Made by a program: the position numbers and the translations under genes. This document shows, one piece after another, positions 24,670-33,867 of a DNA stretch of 64,000 nt. A model generated the notes under the pieces. That model worked only from the letters and a program-made list of their open reading frames with translations. It was not told where the DNA came from and made no database searches. Positions within the stretch are counted from its first letter, which is position 1, and each line of letters opens with the position of its first letter. The stretch covers positions 57,827-121,826 of the forward strand of contig JAFUOK010000009.1 of assembly GCA_017481925.1 (NCBI GenBank), given 5' to 3'. Source of the DNA: Alistipes sp. (lineage in GTDB: Bacteria; Bacteroidota; Bacteroidia; Bacteroidales; Rikenellaceae).

Positions 24670-26526
24670 TTAGATACCCAACTCCTTAAGGTAGAACTTC
24701 AGAGTATCGAGTACGTTGCTCTTTACGTTAATGAAATTGGTAATGCCCTGTGCCTCCAACTCGGGTGCGCAAGCGGGTGCGCCTGCAACAACCAGGATAG
24801 CCTTGCCGCCGAGCAACTCCTTGATCTTGGGAGCTACCTCTGCGTAATCGTCATCCGATGCACATACAACTACGATATCAGCCTTAGCCTCCAAAGCAGC
24901 TGCTACACCCTCCTCCAATGAGTGGAAGAATGTGTTGTCCTGTACGCGGATACCGGCGCAAGCGAAGAAGTTGCAAGAGAACTGTGCACGTGCGCGAGCC
25001 ATTGAGAGGCTACCGCAAGTGAGCATAAATGCCTTAGGCTCCTTGCCGCTGCGATCAACGTGCAGACGCATAGCCTCAAATGCCATAGCACCACGGTAGG
25101 GAGTCAGTACGTTCTCACCATCCTTGCGAGTAACTACGCAGTCGCAGATAGCGGCATCAGCAACCTCGGTAAAGTTAGGATACTGGTTAGCGCCGAGCAA
25201 GATCTGACGACGAGTGGTGATGTTCTTATCCTTAGCTGCAGCCGAAGCCTTAACGCGCTCTACGATGAAGCCAGCCTTGAATGCTGCTACGTAGCCGCCC
25301 TTATCCTCAACCTCGAGGAAGAGCTTCCAAGCCTGCTCAGCGATGTTCTTGGTAAGAGTCTCGATGTAGTATGAACCACCTGCGGGGTCAACAACCTGGT
25401 CGAAGTGTGACTCGTGCTTGAGCAACAGCTCTACGTTGCGAGCGATGCGCTTTGAGAACTCGTTGGGAGCCTCGTAAGAAGCGTTGAAAGGAACAACCTC
25501 CAAAGAGTGTACGCCAGCCAGAGTTGCCGACATAGCCTCGGTTGTACCACGCAACATATTTACGTAGGGATCGTATACAGTCTGATTCCACATTGAAGTT
25601 ACGGCGTGTACGAACATCTTGCCTGAGCACTCCTTCTCGGGGTTGTAACCCTTAACGATGTTAGCCCACAGCATACGTGCAGCACGGAACTTAGCGATCT
25701 CCATAAAGTAGTTAGAGGTAACTGCGAACTGGAAACGGATCTTACGTGCTACAAGGTCAATGGGAAGACCCATCTCGGTGAGCTTCACCAAGTAGTCGTG
25801 ACCGGCAGCAAGTGAGAATGCCAACTCCTCAACGATGGTAGAACCAGCGTTGCTGAAGATTGAACCAGATACGTTTACGACGCGGATGCGCTTGTAGTCA
25901 GCGGTCTTGCGGATGAAATCTGCAACAGCCTCATAGCAAGCAGTACCCTGCTCGTCGCCACAGCAGTAGATGCCCTTCTGTGAGAGATCCTTTACGATGG
26001 GGTCGAAGATGAAGTTCATCTTAACCTCGTCCTTGTCGAGACCCATAGACTCAACCTTTGCCAAGATCATGTTGGCTGTAGGAACGAAGTTATTGCCGCT
26101 GAATGTAAGCTCAACAGCGGGGATGCAGATACCCTCCAACAGGGTGTCGATATCCTCAGCCGTTACGCTCTCCATAGAGCAGAGGCAGAAACCCAGCGAG
26201 TTAACGCCAGAGTTCAGAAGCTTCAATGCCTCCTCGTTGGCAGCCTTGGGGCACTTTACAGCGATGGTCTGGTGGATAGCCCAGTCGTTGCCGTTGTGAG
26301 TACCACGAACATAGGGGAACTCGCCGGCCTGCGAGCCCAAAAATTCGATGCCCTCGAGATTCTCGGCGCGGTAGTAGGGGCGCACGTTAAATCCCTCGGC
26401 AGTTTTCCATACGAGTTTACGCTCGTAATCAGCACCTTTAAGGTCTGTTGTAATGACTGCTTCCCACTGCTCGGTCGTGACCGCGGGGAACTCAGCGAAC
26501 AACTTTTCTCTTTCGGTATTAGCCAT
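24670..26526 (-). CDS. mutA: Methylmalonyl-CoA mutase small (beta) subunit
   Basis: A 618-residue paralogue of MutB that stabilises the heterodimer. The barrel-like region has [20 protein letters not shown] and [18 protein letters not shown]. The C-terminal B12-like domain is present but the DxHxxG cobalt-ligand motif is absent ([13 protein letters not shown] occurs in the corresponding region), as is normal for MutA. It is the first gene of the mutA-mutB operon, with a clear promoter about 82 bases upstream. Confidence 0.96.
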   Translation of the reverse strand: MANTEREKLFAEFPAVTTEQWEAVITTDLKGADYERKLVWKTAEGFNVRPYYRAENLEGIEFLGSQAGEFPYVRGTHNGNDWAIHQTIAVKCPKAANEEALKLLNSGVNSLGFCLCSMESVTAEDIDTLLEGICIPAVELTFSGNNFVPTANMILAKVESMGLDKDEVKMNFIFDPIVKDLSQKGIYCCGDEQGTACYEAVADFIRKTADYKRIRVVNVSGSIFSNAGSTIVEELAFSLAAGHDYLVKLTEMGLPIDLVARKIRFQFAVTSNYFMEIAKFRAARMLWANIVKGYNPEKECSGKMFVHAVTSMWNQTVYDPYVNMLRGTTEAMSATLAGVHSLEVVPFNASYEAPNEFSKRIARNVELLLKHESHFDQVVDPAGGSYYIETLTKNIAEQAWKLFLEVEDKGGYVAAFKAGFIVERVKASAAAKDKNITTRRQILLGANQYPNFTEVADAAICDCVVTRKDGENVLTPYRGAMAFEAMRLHVDRSGKEPKAFMLTCGSLSMARARAQFSCNFFACAGIRVQDNTFFHSLEEGVAAALEAKADIVVVCASDDDYAEVAPKIKELLGGKAILVVAGAPACAPELEAQGITNFINVKSNVLDTLKFYLKELGI

Positions 26527-27025
26527 AATTGTTCGAAAATTTAGATTTTAGTGTATGTTATGTGTTTGTATGATTTAATCAAATTGCGATTCGTAAATAG
26601 AATCACGCAAAGATAATATATTTTATATTAAAAAGGGAATCTTTCGATGATAAATTAACGTTAATTTGATGTTGCCGTGCCTTTTTGAATTATTTGTCGA
26701 AACAAGGTAAAAACCCGCTAGTCTTGCGCCATTGAAGATAAATAGAATAAAAATACTCTAAAATGCTACAAATATGACAAAATGGCAAAATGGGTAATTT
26801 TGTGAATTTTTAGTAAAAATTTGAGTGAGATTGCGATTTTATGAGGGTTTTTAGTGTGGATGAGTGAAAAAATGATGTTGTTTTTATGAAAATATAGTGT
26901 AAAAATGTGCTAATGACGGAAAAATAGTTATTTTTGTGTCGTTGCAATATTTTTCTAAAAGTCGAAAATTTATCGAGTGAAAAAAGTTGCTGAGAGAAAG
27001 ATGTGTACTAACCCAATTGTGATAT
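26527..27025. promoter_or_regulatory. AT-rich divergent control region of mutAB and glnN
   Basis: About 500 very AT-rich bases without a plausible gene. Facing left, TATCTTTG (minus strand, 26608-26615) is the mutA promoter box. A perfect 16-base palindrome AAATTAACGTTAATTT sits at 26652-26667, about 50 bases upstream of the mutA transcription start. Facing right, TATTTTTG (26929-26936) is a candidate glnN promoter box about 90 bases before the start codon. I see no cobalamin riboswitch motif, and the mutA leader is too short to hold one. Confidence 0.6.
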
Positions 27026-29194
27026 ATGTTGAGATTTAAGATGGTTGAGGCGGCGTTGAACCACCGCGCCGTAGAGGTTGAGGCTCCGAGTGCCCGCCCG
27101 TCGGATTATTTTGGTTGCAAGGTCTTTGGTCGTGCTGTGATGCGTAAGTATCTGGATAAGCCCACTTACGAGGCTCTGCTCGGCACGATGGATAACGGAA
27201 CTCCGCTCTCGCCCGAGTTGGCCGACAGCGTAGCGGCAGGTATGCGCCAGTGGGCGTTGGACAATGGTGCCGACCACTATACACACTGGTTCCAGCCTCT
27301 GACGGGAGGTACGGCAGAGAAGCACGATTCGTTCTCCGATCCCGATGGTAAGGGTCTTGTTATAGAGTCCTTCTCTGGCAAGGTGCTGGCCCAGCAGGAG
27401 CCTGACGCTTCGTCGTTCCCCAATGGTGGTATTCGCAACACTTTCGAGGCGCGTGGTTACTCGGCTTGGGATCCTACATCGCCTGCATTTATAGTCGATA
27501 CAACACTTTGTATTCCTACCGTCTTTATCGCATATACGGGTGAGGCGTTGGACTACAAGGTGCCTCTGCTGCGCTCTATCTCGGCCGTGGATAAGGCCGC
27601 TACGGAGGTGTGCCGTTATTTCGATAAGAATGTAAACCGTGTATATACCTATCTGGGTTGGGAGCAGGAGTATTTTCTTGTGGATGAGAGTCTTTGGGCG
27701 GCCCGCCCCGACCTGGTGCTTACGGGTCGCACGCTGATGGGTCACGAGGCTGCCAAGAATCAGCAGTTGGAGGATCACTACTTTGGTGCTATTCCCGCGC
27801 GCGTGATTAACTTTATGAAGGAGTTGGAGTACGAGAGTCTGAAACTCGGCATCCCCGTCAAGACACGCCACAATGAGGCCGCACCGGGTCAGTTTGAGTT
27901 AGCTCCCGTATATGAGGAGGCAAATCTTGCTAACGACCACAATCAACTCCTGATGACCATCATGGATAAGATTGCCCGTCGCCATCATTTCCGTGTGTTG
28001 CTGCACGAGAAGCCTTTTAAGGGTATCAACGGTTCGGGTAAGCATAATAACTGGTCACTCGGAACGGATACGGGCGTGAACCTCTTTGGACCTGGCAAGA
28101 CGCCATCGGAGAATCTGCAGTTTATCACCTTCCTTGTAAATGTTATTGCCGCCGTGCATAAACATAATGGATTGTTGAAGGCCTCGATTATGAGTGCCTC
28201 GAATGTCCATCGTCTGGGTGCTGCGGAGGCTCCGCCTGCAATTATTTCGACGTTCCTCGGTAAGCAGATTTCATCTGTGTTGGATAAGCTGGAGCATAGT
28301 AAGGGCGATGATGCTATCCGTTTTGATGCCAAGAGTGTGCTGAAGATGAGTGGTGTATCGCAGATTCCCTCTATTCTGTTGGATAATACCGACCGTAACC
28401 GTACCTCACCATTTGCCTTTACGGGTAACCGCTTTGAGTTCCGAGCCGTGGGCTCGTCGGACAACTGTGCCGAGGCTATCATTACCCTCTGCACGGCGGC
28501 AGCCGAGCAACTCACCGAGTTTAAGCGTGAGGTGGATGCCAAGATTGAGAAGGGCGTGAAGAAGGAGCGTGCTATCTATGAGACGCTGAAGCGACTTATC
28601 AAGCAGTGCAAGGTTATTCACTTCGACGGTAATGGTTATTCGGACGAGTGGCGTGAGGAGGCCGCACGTCGTGGCTTGGATTGCGAGACATCGGCACCGC
28701 TGCTCTTTGATCGCTATTTGGATCCTGCAAGCATCAAGATGTTTGGCGATATGGGTGTCTATAACCGCGTGGAGGTTGAGGCTCGCACGGAGGTGAAGTG
28801 GGAGACCTACACCAAGAAGATACAGATCGAGGCACGTGTGCTAGGCGATATTACGATGAATCATATCATCCCCGTGGCGTCGAAGTATGAGTCGGTGCTG
28901 TTGGATAAGGCCTACAAGATGAAGGAACTGGGCTTGAATTATGATTCGGATATTGAGCTTATTCGTGATATTCAGCATCATACATCAGCCATTCAGCGCC
29001 TCGTGAGCGAGATGGTTGAGGCTCGCAAGGTGGCTAACCGCATTGAGGATCAACGCGAGAAGGCAATCGAGTATCACGATAAGGTGGCAGGCTTCCTCGA
29101 GCAGATCCGTGATCATATCGACCGCATGGAGGAGGTTATTGATGATCAGTTGTGGCCGTTGCCAAAATATAGAGAGTTGCTCTTTATTCGTTAA
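27026..29194 (+). CDS. glnN: Type III glutamine synthetase
   Basis: A 722-residue GSIII enzyme, the long form typical of Bacteroidetes, which makes glutamine from glutamate, ammonium and ATP. Marks include HYTHWFQPLTGGTAEKHDSF, TYLGWEQEYFLVDE (metal-binding glutamate), KTRHNEAAPGQFELAPVYEE, and GSGKHNNWSLGTDTG. The C terminus (about 560-720) is helical. ATG 27026 gives a short lead to the conserved start; ATG 27041 is possible. It stands alone between the mutA control region and a terminator. Confidence 0.96.
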   Translation: MLRFKMVEAALNHRAVEVEAPSARPSDYFGCKVFGRAVMRKYLDKPTYEALLGTMDNGTPLSPELADSVAAGMRQWALDNGADHYTHWFQPLTGGTAEKHDSFSDPDGKGLVIESFSGKVLAQQEPDASSFPNGGIRNTFEARGYSAWDPTSPAFIVDTTLCIPTVFIAYTGEALDYKVPLLRSISAVDKAATEVCRYFDKNVNRVYTYLGWEQEYFLVDESLWAARPDLVLTGRTLMGHEAAKNQQLEDHYFGAIPARVINFMKELEYESLKLGIPVKTRHNEAAPGQFELAPVYEEANLANDHNQLLMTIMDKIARRHHFRVLLHEKPFKGINGSGKHNNWSLGTDTGVNLFGPGKTPSENLQFITFLVNVIAAVHKHNGLLKASIMSASNVHRLGAAEAPPAIISTFLGKQISSVLDKLEHSKGDDAIRFDAKSVLKMSGVSQIPSILLDNTDRNRTSPFAFTGNRFEFRAVGSSDNCAEAIITLCTAAAEQLTEFKREVDAKIEKGVKKERAIYETLKRLIKQCKVIHFDGNGYSDEWREEAARRGLDCETSAPLLFDRYLDPASIKMFGDMGVYNRVEVEARTEVKWETYTKKIQIEARVLGDITMNHIIPVASKYESVLLDKAYKMKELGLNYDSDIELIRDIQHHTSAIQRLVSEMVEARKVANRIEDQREKAIEYHDKVAGFLEQIRDHIDRMEEVIDDQLWPLPKYRELLFIR

Positions 29195-29198
29195 GAAT

Positions 29199-29229
29199 AA
29201 AAGGTTGTCCCGCGGGGACAACCTTTTTT
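29199..29229 (+). terminator. Intrinsic terminator after glnN
   Basis: AAAAGGTTGTCC pairs with GGACAACCTTTT and continues into a T-run. The flanking A-run suggests it also serves the convergent peptidase gene, which ends at 29233. Confidence 0.93.
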
Positions 29230-29232
29230 GTT

Positions 29233-30495
29233 TTATGAAAAATCTCCTGCTACAACCGTCACCAAATCGTCGGGTGAGAGGTAGCGTTGTGCCAGCGTGA
29301 GAATATCGTCGGGCGTAGTGTTACGTATTAGGCGTAGGTTCTCCTCTATTTGGCTATTATCAAAGCCGCAGAGGATATTCTCCGTAGTCACGTCAGCAAT
29401 GCCAAATGGTCCATCCAAGATACGCATCATCTCGCCTGCCATGATGTTCTTTACGAGCGATAACTCCTGCTCCGATATGCACTCCTCGCGTAGGCGCTCA
29501 ATCTCGTAGGTGATTTGTTGCAGGGCCTCATCTGTCACCTCGCGGCCCACCTGTGTGGCAATGGCCAGATAGCCCGTCTGCTGGAAGTTTACCATAGCCG
29601 AAAATACTCCGTAGGTGAAGCCGTTCCGCTCGCGCAGATTCTGCATCAGACGAGAGCCGAAGTAACCTCCAAGCAGGGTCGATAGCACCTGCATCGGCAC
29701 AAAATCCTCGTGTGTGCGGTCAAAGAGCAGACGACCCATACGAATCGAGGACTGCACGGCGCCATCGTGCTGCACGCGTACATTGTGCTGGGTGTCAAAT
29801 GCGGGGAAATCTATTGTGTCGGCAGTACCCATTGGCGGTATCTGTTCCGTAATTGTCACGATGCGCTGCAGTACCTCCTCGCTGATAGCGCCACTGCACA
29901 CTACGATGCAATTCTCGGCCGTATAGCGGCGACGATAGTGCTCTTCGATATGTTCGCGGCAGAGCGAATCGTACTCCTCCTCGGAGTATGATATGCCGTA
30001 AGGGTGTGTTGCTCCAAAAATGGCGTGGGCAAAGTTTTCACGCGCTATGGTCTCCACTTTGCGACGTTCGATCGAGAGCTGCTGGCGACGCTTGTCGCGA
30101 TATGTGGCAACCTCTGCCTCGGGGAATGTGGGGTGGAGGATAACCTCCTCGATAACCTCTGCTGTCTGCGGGAAGAATTTGGAGAGGGCGCAAAAGGTTA
30201 TGTAGGAGTAGTCGCGGTCGATATTTATGTCGAAATATGAACCGTAGTAGTCCAGCTGCTCGGCAATCTGCTGCGAGGTCATCTTGCGACTGCCCTCGGC
30301 CAGCATGTTGGCCGTAGCGGATGCCGTGAAGGGGTGGCGTTGTGTTACCGTGCCCGCGTGAAAAACGAACGATAAGCGCACAACCTCATACTCCGAACAG
30401 TCGATAGCATATATAGGAGTACCATTCGAAGCGAGATGCTTCGTGGCAGAGGGAACATCGAGCGATGAGGGTATAGTTAGAGGTGGCTGTTTCAT
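29233..30495 (-). CDS. M16-family peptidase-like protein, catalytically incomplete subunit
   Basis: A 420-residue M16 (pitrilysin/processing-peptidase) fold protein. The usual zinc motif HxxEH is missing: the corresponding helix reads TASATANMLAEGSRKMTS. The C-terminal half has the family pattern RMGRLLFDRTHEDFVPMQVL and LLGGYFGSRLMQNLRERNGFTYG. Non-catalytic M16 members normally pair with an active partner, and the active gene lies immediately upstream with a 4-base ATGA overlap (30492-30495). There is no signal peptide. I infer a two-subunit peptidase. Confidence 0.88.
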   Translation of the reverse strand: MKQPPLTIPSSLDVPSATKHLASNGTPIYAIDCSEYEVVRLSFVFHAGTVTQRHPFTASATANMLAEGSRKMTSQQIAEQLDYYGSYFDINIDRDYSYITFCALSKFFPQTAEVIEEVILHPTFPEAEVATYRDKRRQQLSIERRKVETIARENFAHAIFGATHPYGISYSEEEYDSLCREHIEEHYRRRYTAENCIVVCSGAISEEVLQRIVTITEQIPPMGTADTIDFPAFDTQHNVRVQHDGAVQSSIRMGRLLFDRTHEDFVPMQVLSTLLGGYFGSRLMQNLRERNGFTYGVFSAMVNFQQTGYLAIATQVGREVTDEALQQITYEIERLREECISEQELSLVKNIMAGEMMRILDGPFGIADVTTENILCGFDNSQIEENLRLIRNTTPDDILTLAQRYLSPDDLVTVVAGDFS

Positions 30496-31730
30496 TTTGC
30501 TGCACGATAAATTAGTGTTGAGGAGTTCTCTTTGCGGAATGTACGGGCGCTGAAGTCGGCAACGTCGCCAGCCGTGAGCGAGCGGTAAATCTCTACCTCG
30601 CGGTTGATAAGCGGCAGGTCGCCAATCATCTCGTAATAACCCAGATTCATCGCCTTGTTCATCACGTTGAGTTCGCCAAAGAGTGTATTTGCCTCAAATT
30701 TATTCTTTACTTTCTCGATCTCATACTCCGAAATGTTGCCCGCCTGAAGGTCGGCAATCTCCTCCCAGATAGCCTCCTCGGCCGTGGCCTCCGAGGTTGT
30801 GGGAAGCAGCTGTCCCGTGAAGACAAACATTCCGCAATCCACATCTCCCGAGATATATGCATTTGCGCTGGCAAACAATCGCTTGCGCTTTATCAGTCGC
30901 TCGTATAGGCGCGCCGAGTCACCGCCCGCCAAAAGGTCGGATGTCATATCGCCGAGGAAGAAGTCGCGCGAGAGGCGGTTGCCCATATGAAAGGCTATGG
31001 TAATAGTAGTGGCAGGCACGTCGCGCTCCACTTCGAGGCGTCGTGCTTGCAGTTGCTGTGGCTCCTGTTCGATGGCGGGAACGACATAGGGCGTATCTTT
31101 GATGCTGCCAAACCACTTCTCTGCCAACTGAAATACCTGCTCGGGGTCGATATCTGCCGAAACCGATAGAATGGCATTCGAGGGGTGGTAGAAACGGTTG
31201 TAGAAGTCGCGAATCTCCTCCGTGGTGGCCTGCTCAATGTGTTCGGGTGATAGACCTATGGTTGCCCAGCGGTAGGGGTGGGTGGTATAGACCATATCGC
31301 GCAGAAGCATATTCTGGTCGCCGTAGGGCTGGTTGAGGTAACGCTGGCGGAACTCCTCAACAACGACACGTTTCTCTATCTCGATAGCCTCTGCTGAGAG
31401 GTTGAGCCCCGTCATGCGGTCGCTTTCGAGCCATAGGGCCGTCTCGATGTTGGCTACAGGCAGAGTGATGTAGAAATCGGTATAGTCGTTATTGGTAAAG
31501 GCGTTATTCTCACCACAAGCCATCTGCACGGGAGTATCGAAGTCGGGCACAAGGTGCGTGCCGCGAAACATCAGATGCTCAAACAGATGGGCCAAGCCTG
31601 TGCGTGTGGGGGACTCGTTGCGTGCGCCAACCTTATAGAGCAGATTGACCGCCGCCATACGTGATGCGCGGTCGCGGTTGGCGATAACGGTCAGGCCGTT
31701 TGATAGTTGATATTTTTGGTATGTAATCAT
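30492..31730 (-). CDS. M16-family zinc peptidase, active subunit
   Basis: A 412-residue M16 peptidase. The inverted zinc motif HLFEH is at residues 48-52 (GLAHLFEHLMFRGT), with the downstream glutamate ligand in EIEKRVVVEEFRQRY. No export signal is visible, so it may act in the cytosol on short peptides. It overlaps the next gene by four bases, which encodes an M16 protein without the zinc motif, so the two probably form a complex, as in the mitochondrial processing peptidase family. Confidence 0.92.
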   Translation of the reverse strand: MITYQKYQLSNGLTVIANRDRASRMAAVNLLYKVGARNESPTRTGLAHLFEHLMFRGTHLVPDFDTPVQMACGENNAFTNNDYTDFYITLPVANIETALWLESDRMTGLNLSAEAIEIEKRVVVEEFRQRYLNQPYGDQNMLLRDMVYTTHPYRWATIGLSPEHIEQATTEEIRDFYNRFYHPSNAILSVSADIDPEQVFQLAEKWFGSIKDTPYVVPAIEQEPQQLQARRLEVERDVPATTITIAFHMGNRLSRDFFLGDMTSDLLAGGDSARLYERLIKRKRLFASANAYISGDVDCGMFVFTGQLLPTTSEATAEEAIWEEIADLQAGNISEYEIEKVKNKFEANTLFGELNVMNKAMNLGYYEMIGDLPLINREVEIYRSLTAGDVADFSARTFRKENSSTLIYRAAK

Positions 31731-31760
31731 AATCTGCGTGCAAACTTACGCAATAATGCG

Positions 31761-31800
31761 AGAAAAAACAAGAGGTTGCCCGCGATGGACAACCTCTCGA
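31761..31800 (-). terminator. Intrinsic terminator after the M14 peptidase gene
   Basis: On the minus strand GAGAGGTTGTCC pairs with GGGCAACCTCTT around a short loop (31771-31798), followed by a U-tract (31763-31768). Confidence 0.85.
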
Positions 31801-31809
31801 TTCTTACAT

Positions 31810-33600
31810 CTATAACTGACTGCGATCCATTACACGCCACGCGGGATGCACCTCGTTGTTTTGGTGAGCGGCTTTGCGTACTCGCTCATAGAAGAAGTTG
31901 AGAATCGCATTTGAGTCTCCGGCAAATGCGGGATCCTTCATTCGCTCGTCAAACTCAGCCTTTAATGCGGGATCCTTTGCGAGCAATTCGCGGCCCTTCT
32001 CCTCCATATAGCCCAGGCGAATCCAGAACTCGTTGGTTGGCTGCAATACCTGATTAAAGAAACCCCAATATACGAGTGAGCCGGGAGCCGAGGGCTCCAG
32101 CAGCCACGCTGCTATGCGACCCGAGGGCTGGTTCATATCGATAAGGATACTGCCTGCGGGATACTCCAACGTCTCGGTCTGTGTGGTGTAGTCGGTCTTT
32201 ACGACGGGTATGCGGCCCTCACTCTGGCGCGTAGAGAAGGTTGCGCCATTGTAGCGGTAGGTCTCGACCTCGATCTTCTTTGGCTCGGTCAGACGAGTAT
32301 ATTTGATGTCGTGCAGGTCGAACAACTCAATCACATCCGTCCACTGTGGCATAAAGATATACGCCTCGGGCAACTGAACAGATGAAGTCGCATCGTAGGA
32401 TGTGATAAGCGGAGCCTTCACGGTGATGGGCTTGTCGTAGTTGTGGCGAGTCCAATCAGCACCCGAAAGGTCGCTCTTTACGGTCTCGCGCTCCCATGCC
32501 AGGTAATCAATCCATACGCTGTCGCGATTTACGGCTCTGTATGTCAAATCCATTGGCTTGCGACGATACTCGGGCGAACTAACGGCCTTGTCGGCGCGCT
32601 CCACCACCTCGAACAACTCCGCCTTGTTCTGGCCAATGATGCGGGCGCTTGCTCGGATAGCCTCAATCGTACACATTACTCGCTGCTTGTAGGGTTTGTA
32701 GATGTGATTCTCCAACAAAAGGCCAATGCGGTTGCGAGCGGCTGCGTATGCCTCCGAGTAGCGGGGATCGTAGATATTGATGAAGATTCCCTGCTCGGGG
32801 GCATTGGAGTTGCGGAATGAAGCATAGAGGAACATCGGGAAGCCCACCTCGGTCATCTGCTCGTTGAGCTGCTTCTCGAATACGTCGGTAGTCCACTGGC
32901 GCAGACCCTCCTCCATCATCGTTCCGTGATTCTCAATGGCATAGGTGGTTACGTACTGGAAGTCGGCACCGTTGGTGACGTGCACGTCGATAAAGAGCTC
33001 GGGCATCCACTCGTTGTAGAGTTTGAGCCAGGCGCGCATCTCGGGGGCATCGGCCTTGAGGAAGTCGCGATTGAGGTTGAGCTGCTGAGCGGTATTTCGT
33101 GTGCCCAACTCGGCGGGACCGTTCTGGTTGATACGGTTTGTGGCGCGGAAATCCTCGTGTCCATCAATGTTGAATATGGGGATAAAGAGGAAACTTACGT
33201 TGTCGAGCAACTCGATATCCTTCCCCTCAACGAGCATATCACGAATGAAAATCATCGTTGCATCCTTGCCGTCGGGTTCGCCGGAGTGAATGCAAGACTC
33301 AACAAGGATTATGGCGCGGCCCTTCTTGCGAATCTTTTCGGGGTCCTGCAGACCATCCTTGTCGAGAACGACTGCTACCAAATCGCGACCTTGTGCACTC
33401 TGTCCGAATGTAGAAAGATTCACCATCGGAGAGTAGTCGGCCAACTTCTGAAAGTAGGCCATAGTTTGCTCTGCCTTGGGTGTCTGCACAAAATCGGTCT
33501 GCTCGACCAGGGTAATAAGTTCTTCGGGCGATGGCTTGGTTGTTGTGCACGCTGTGCCCATCAGGAGCATAAGCGCGCAGATAGTAAGTAGTCGTTTCAT
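31810..33600 (-). CDS. M14-family zinc carboxypeptidase-like lipoprotein
   Basis: A 596-residue exported protein. The signal peptide MKRLLTICALMLLMGTAC ends at a plausible lipidated Cys18. The M14 zinc ligands are His105 and Glu108 in SCIHSGEPDGKD and His207 in FIDVHVTNG. The substrate-binding pattern FNIDGHEDFRATNRINQNGP is also present. The C-terminal half (about 350-590) is a beta-rich extension. It probably trims peptides in the periplasm or at the cell surface. A promoter box (TATTTTTG on the minus strand, 33625-33632) lies 25 bases upstream. Confidence 0.88.
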   Translation of the reverse strand: MKRLLTICALMLLMGTACTTTKPSPEELITLVEQTDFVQTPKAEQTMAYFQKLADYSPMVNLSTFGQSAQGRDLVAVVLDKDGLQDPEKIRKKGRAIILVESCIHSGEPDGKDATMIFIRDMLVEGKDIELLDNVSFLFIPIFNIDGHEDFRATNRINQNGPAELGTRNTAQQLNLNRDFLKADAPEMRAWLKLYNEWMPELFIDVHVTNGADFQYVTTYAIENHGTMMEEGLRQWTTDVFEKQLNEQMTEVGFPMFLYASFRNSNAPEQGIFINIYDPRYSEAYAAARNRIGLLLENHIYKPYKQRVMCTIEAIRASARIIGQNKAELFEVVERADKAVSSPEYRRKPMDLTYRAVNRDSVWIDYLAWERETVKSDLSGADWTRHNYDKPITVKAPLITSYDATSSVQLPEAYIFMPQWTDVIELFDLHDIKYTRLTEPKKIEVETYRYNGATFSTRQSEGRIPVVKTDYTTQTETLEYPAGSILIDMNQPSGRIAAWLLEPSAPGSLVYWGFFNQVLQPTNEFWIRLGYMEEKGRELLAKDPALKAEFDERMKDPAFAGDSNAILNFFYERVRKAAHQNNEVHPAWRVMDRSQL

Positions 33601-33770
33601 CTATGTTTTGATTTGTTTATGGTGCAAAAATAGTATTTTTTCGTTATTGTTGTCATCACTATCAAAATATTAATGACTCTTTGGGCTGCAAAGCGACCAA
33701 AGGCGTGATTTATGATACATTTGTTAGAATATTAACGCATAAAAAATTATGATTTTTTAGTGAAAATTTA

Positions 33771-33778
33771 TAACTTTG
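33771..33778 (+). promoter_or_regulatory. nifJ promoter -7 box
   Basis: TAACTTTG matches TAnnTTTG, 89 bases before the nifJ start. The leader contains a 6-bp hairpin CCGACA (33807-33812) / TGTCGG (33819-33824). Confidence 0.6.
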
Positions 33779-33867
33779 CCGTGATTTGTGCATATGTACA
33801 TATCTTCCGACATCGATGTGTCGGACGTCGCGAGAAAATAATTCACATAAAATAAACAAATAAAGTT

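Noticed and set aside
24670-26526. mutA as a decayed mutase because it lacks DxHxxG
   Set aside because: The small subunit of heterodimeric methylmalonyl-CoA mutase normally lacks this motif, so the gene is intact.
26527-26616. Cobalamin riboswitch before the B12-dependent mutA
   Set aside because: The leader from the predicted promoter is only about 75 bases and shows no B12-box-like sequence; the mutase uses B12 as cofactor and need not be controlled by it.
27008-27871. A 287-codon open frame antisense to glnN
   Set aside because: Fully covered by glnN, with no independent signals; composition is typical of a shadow frame.
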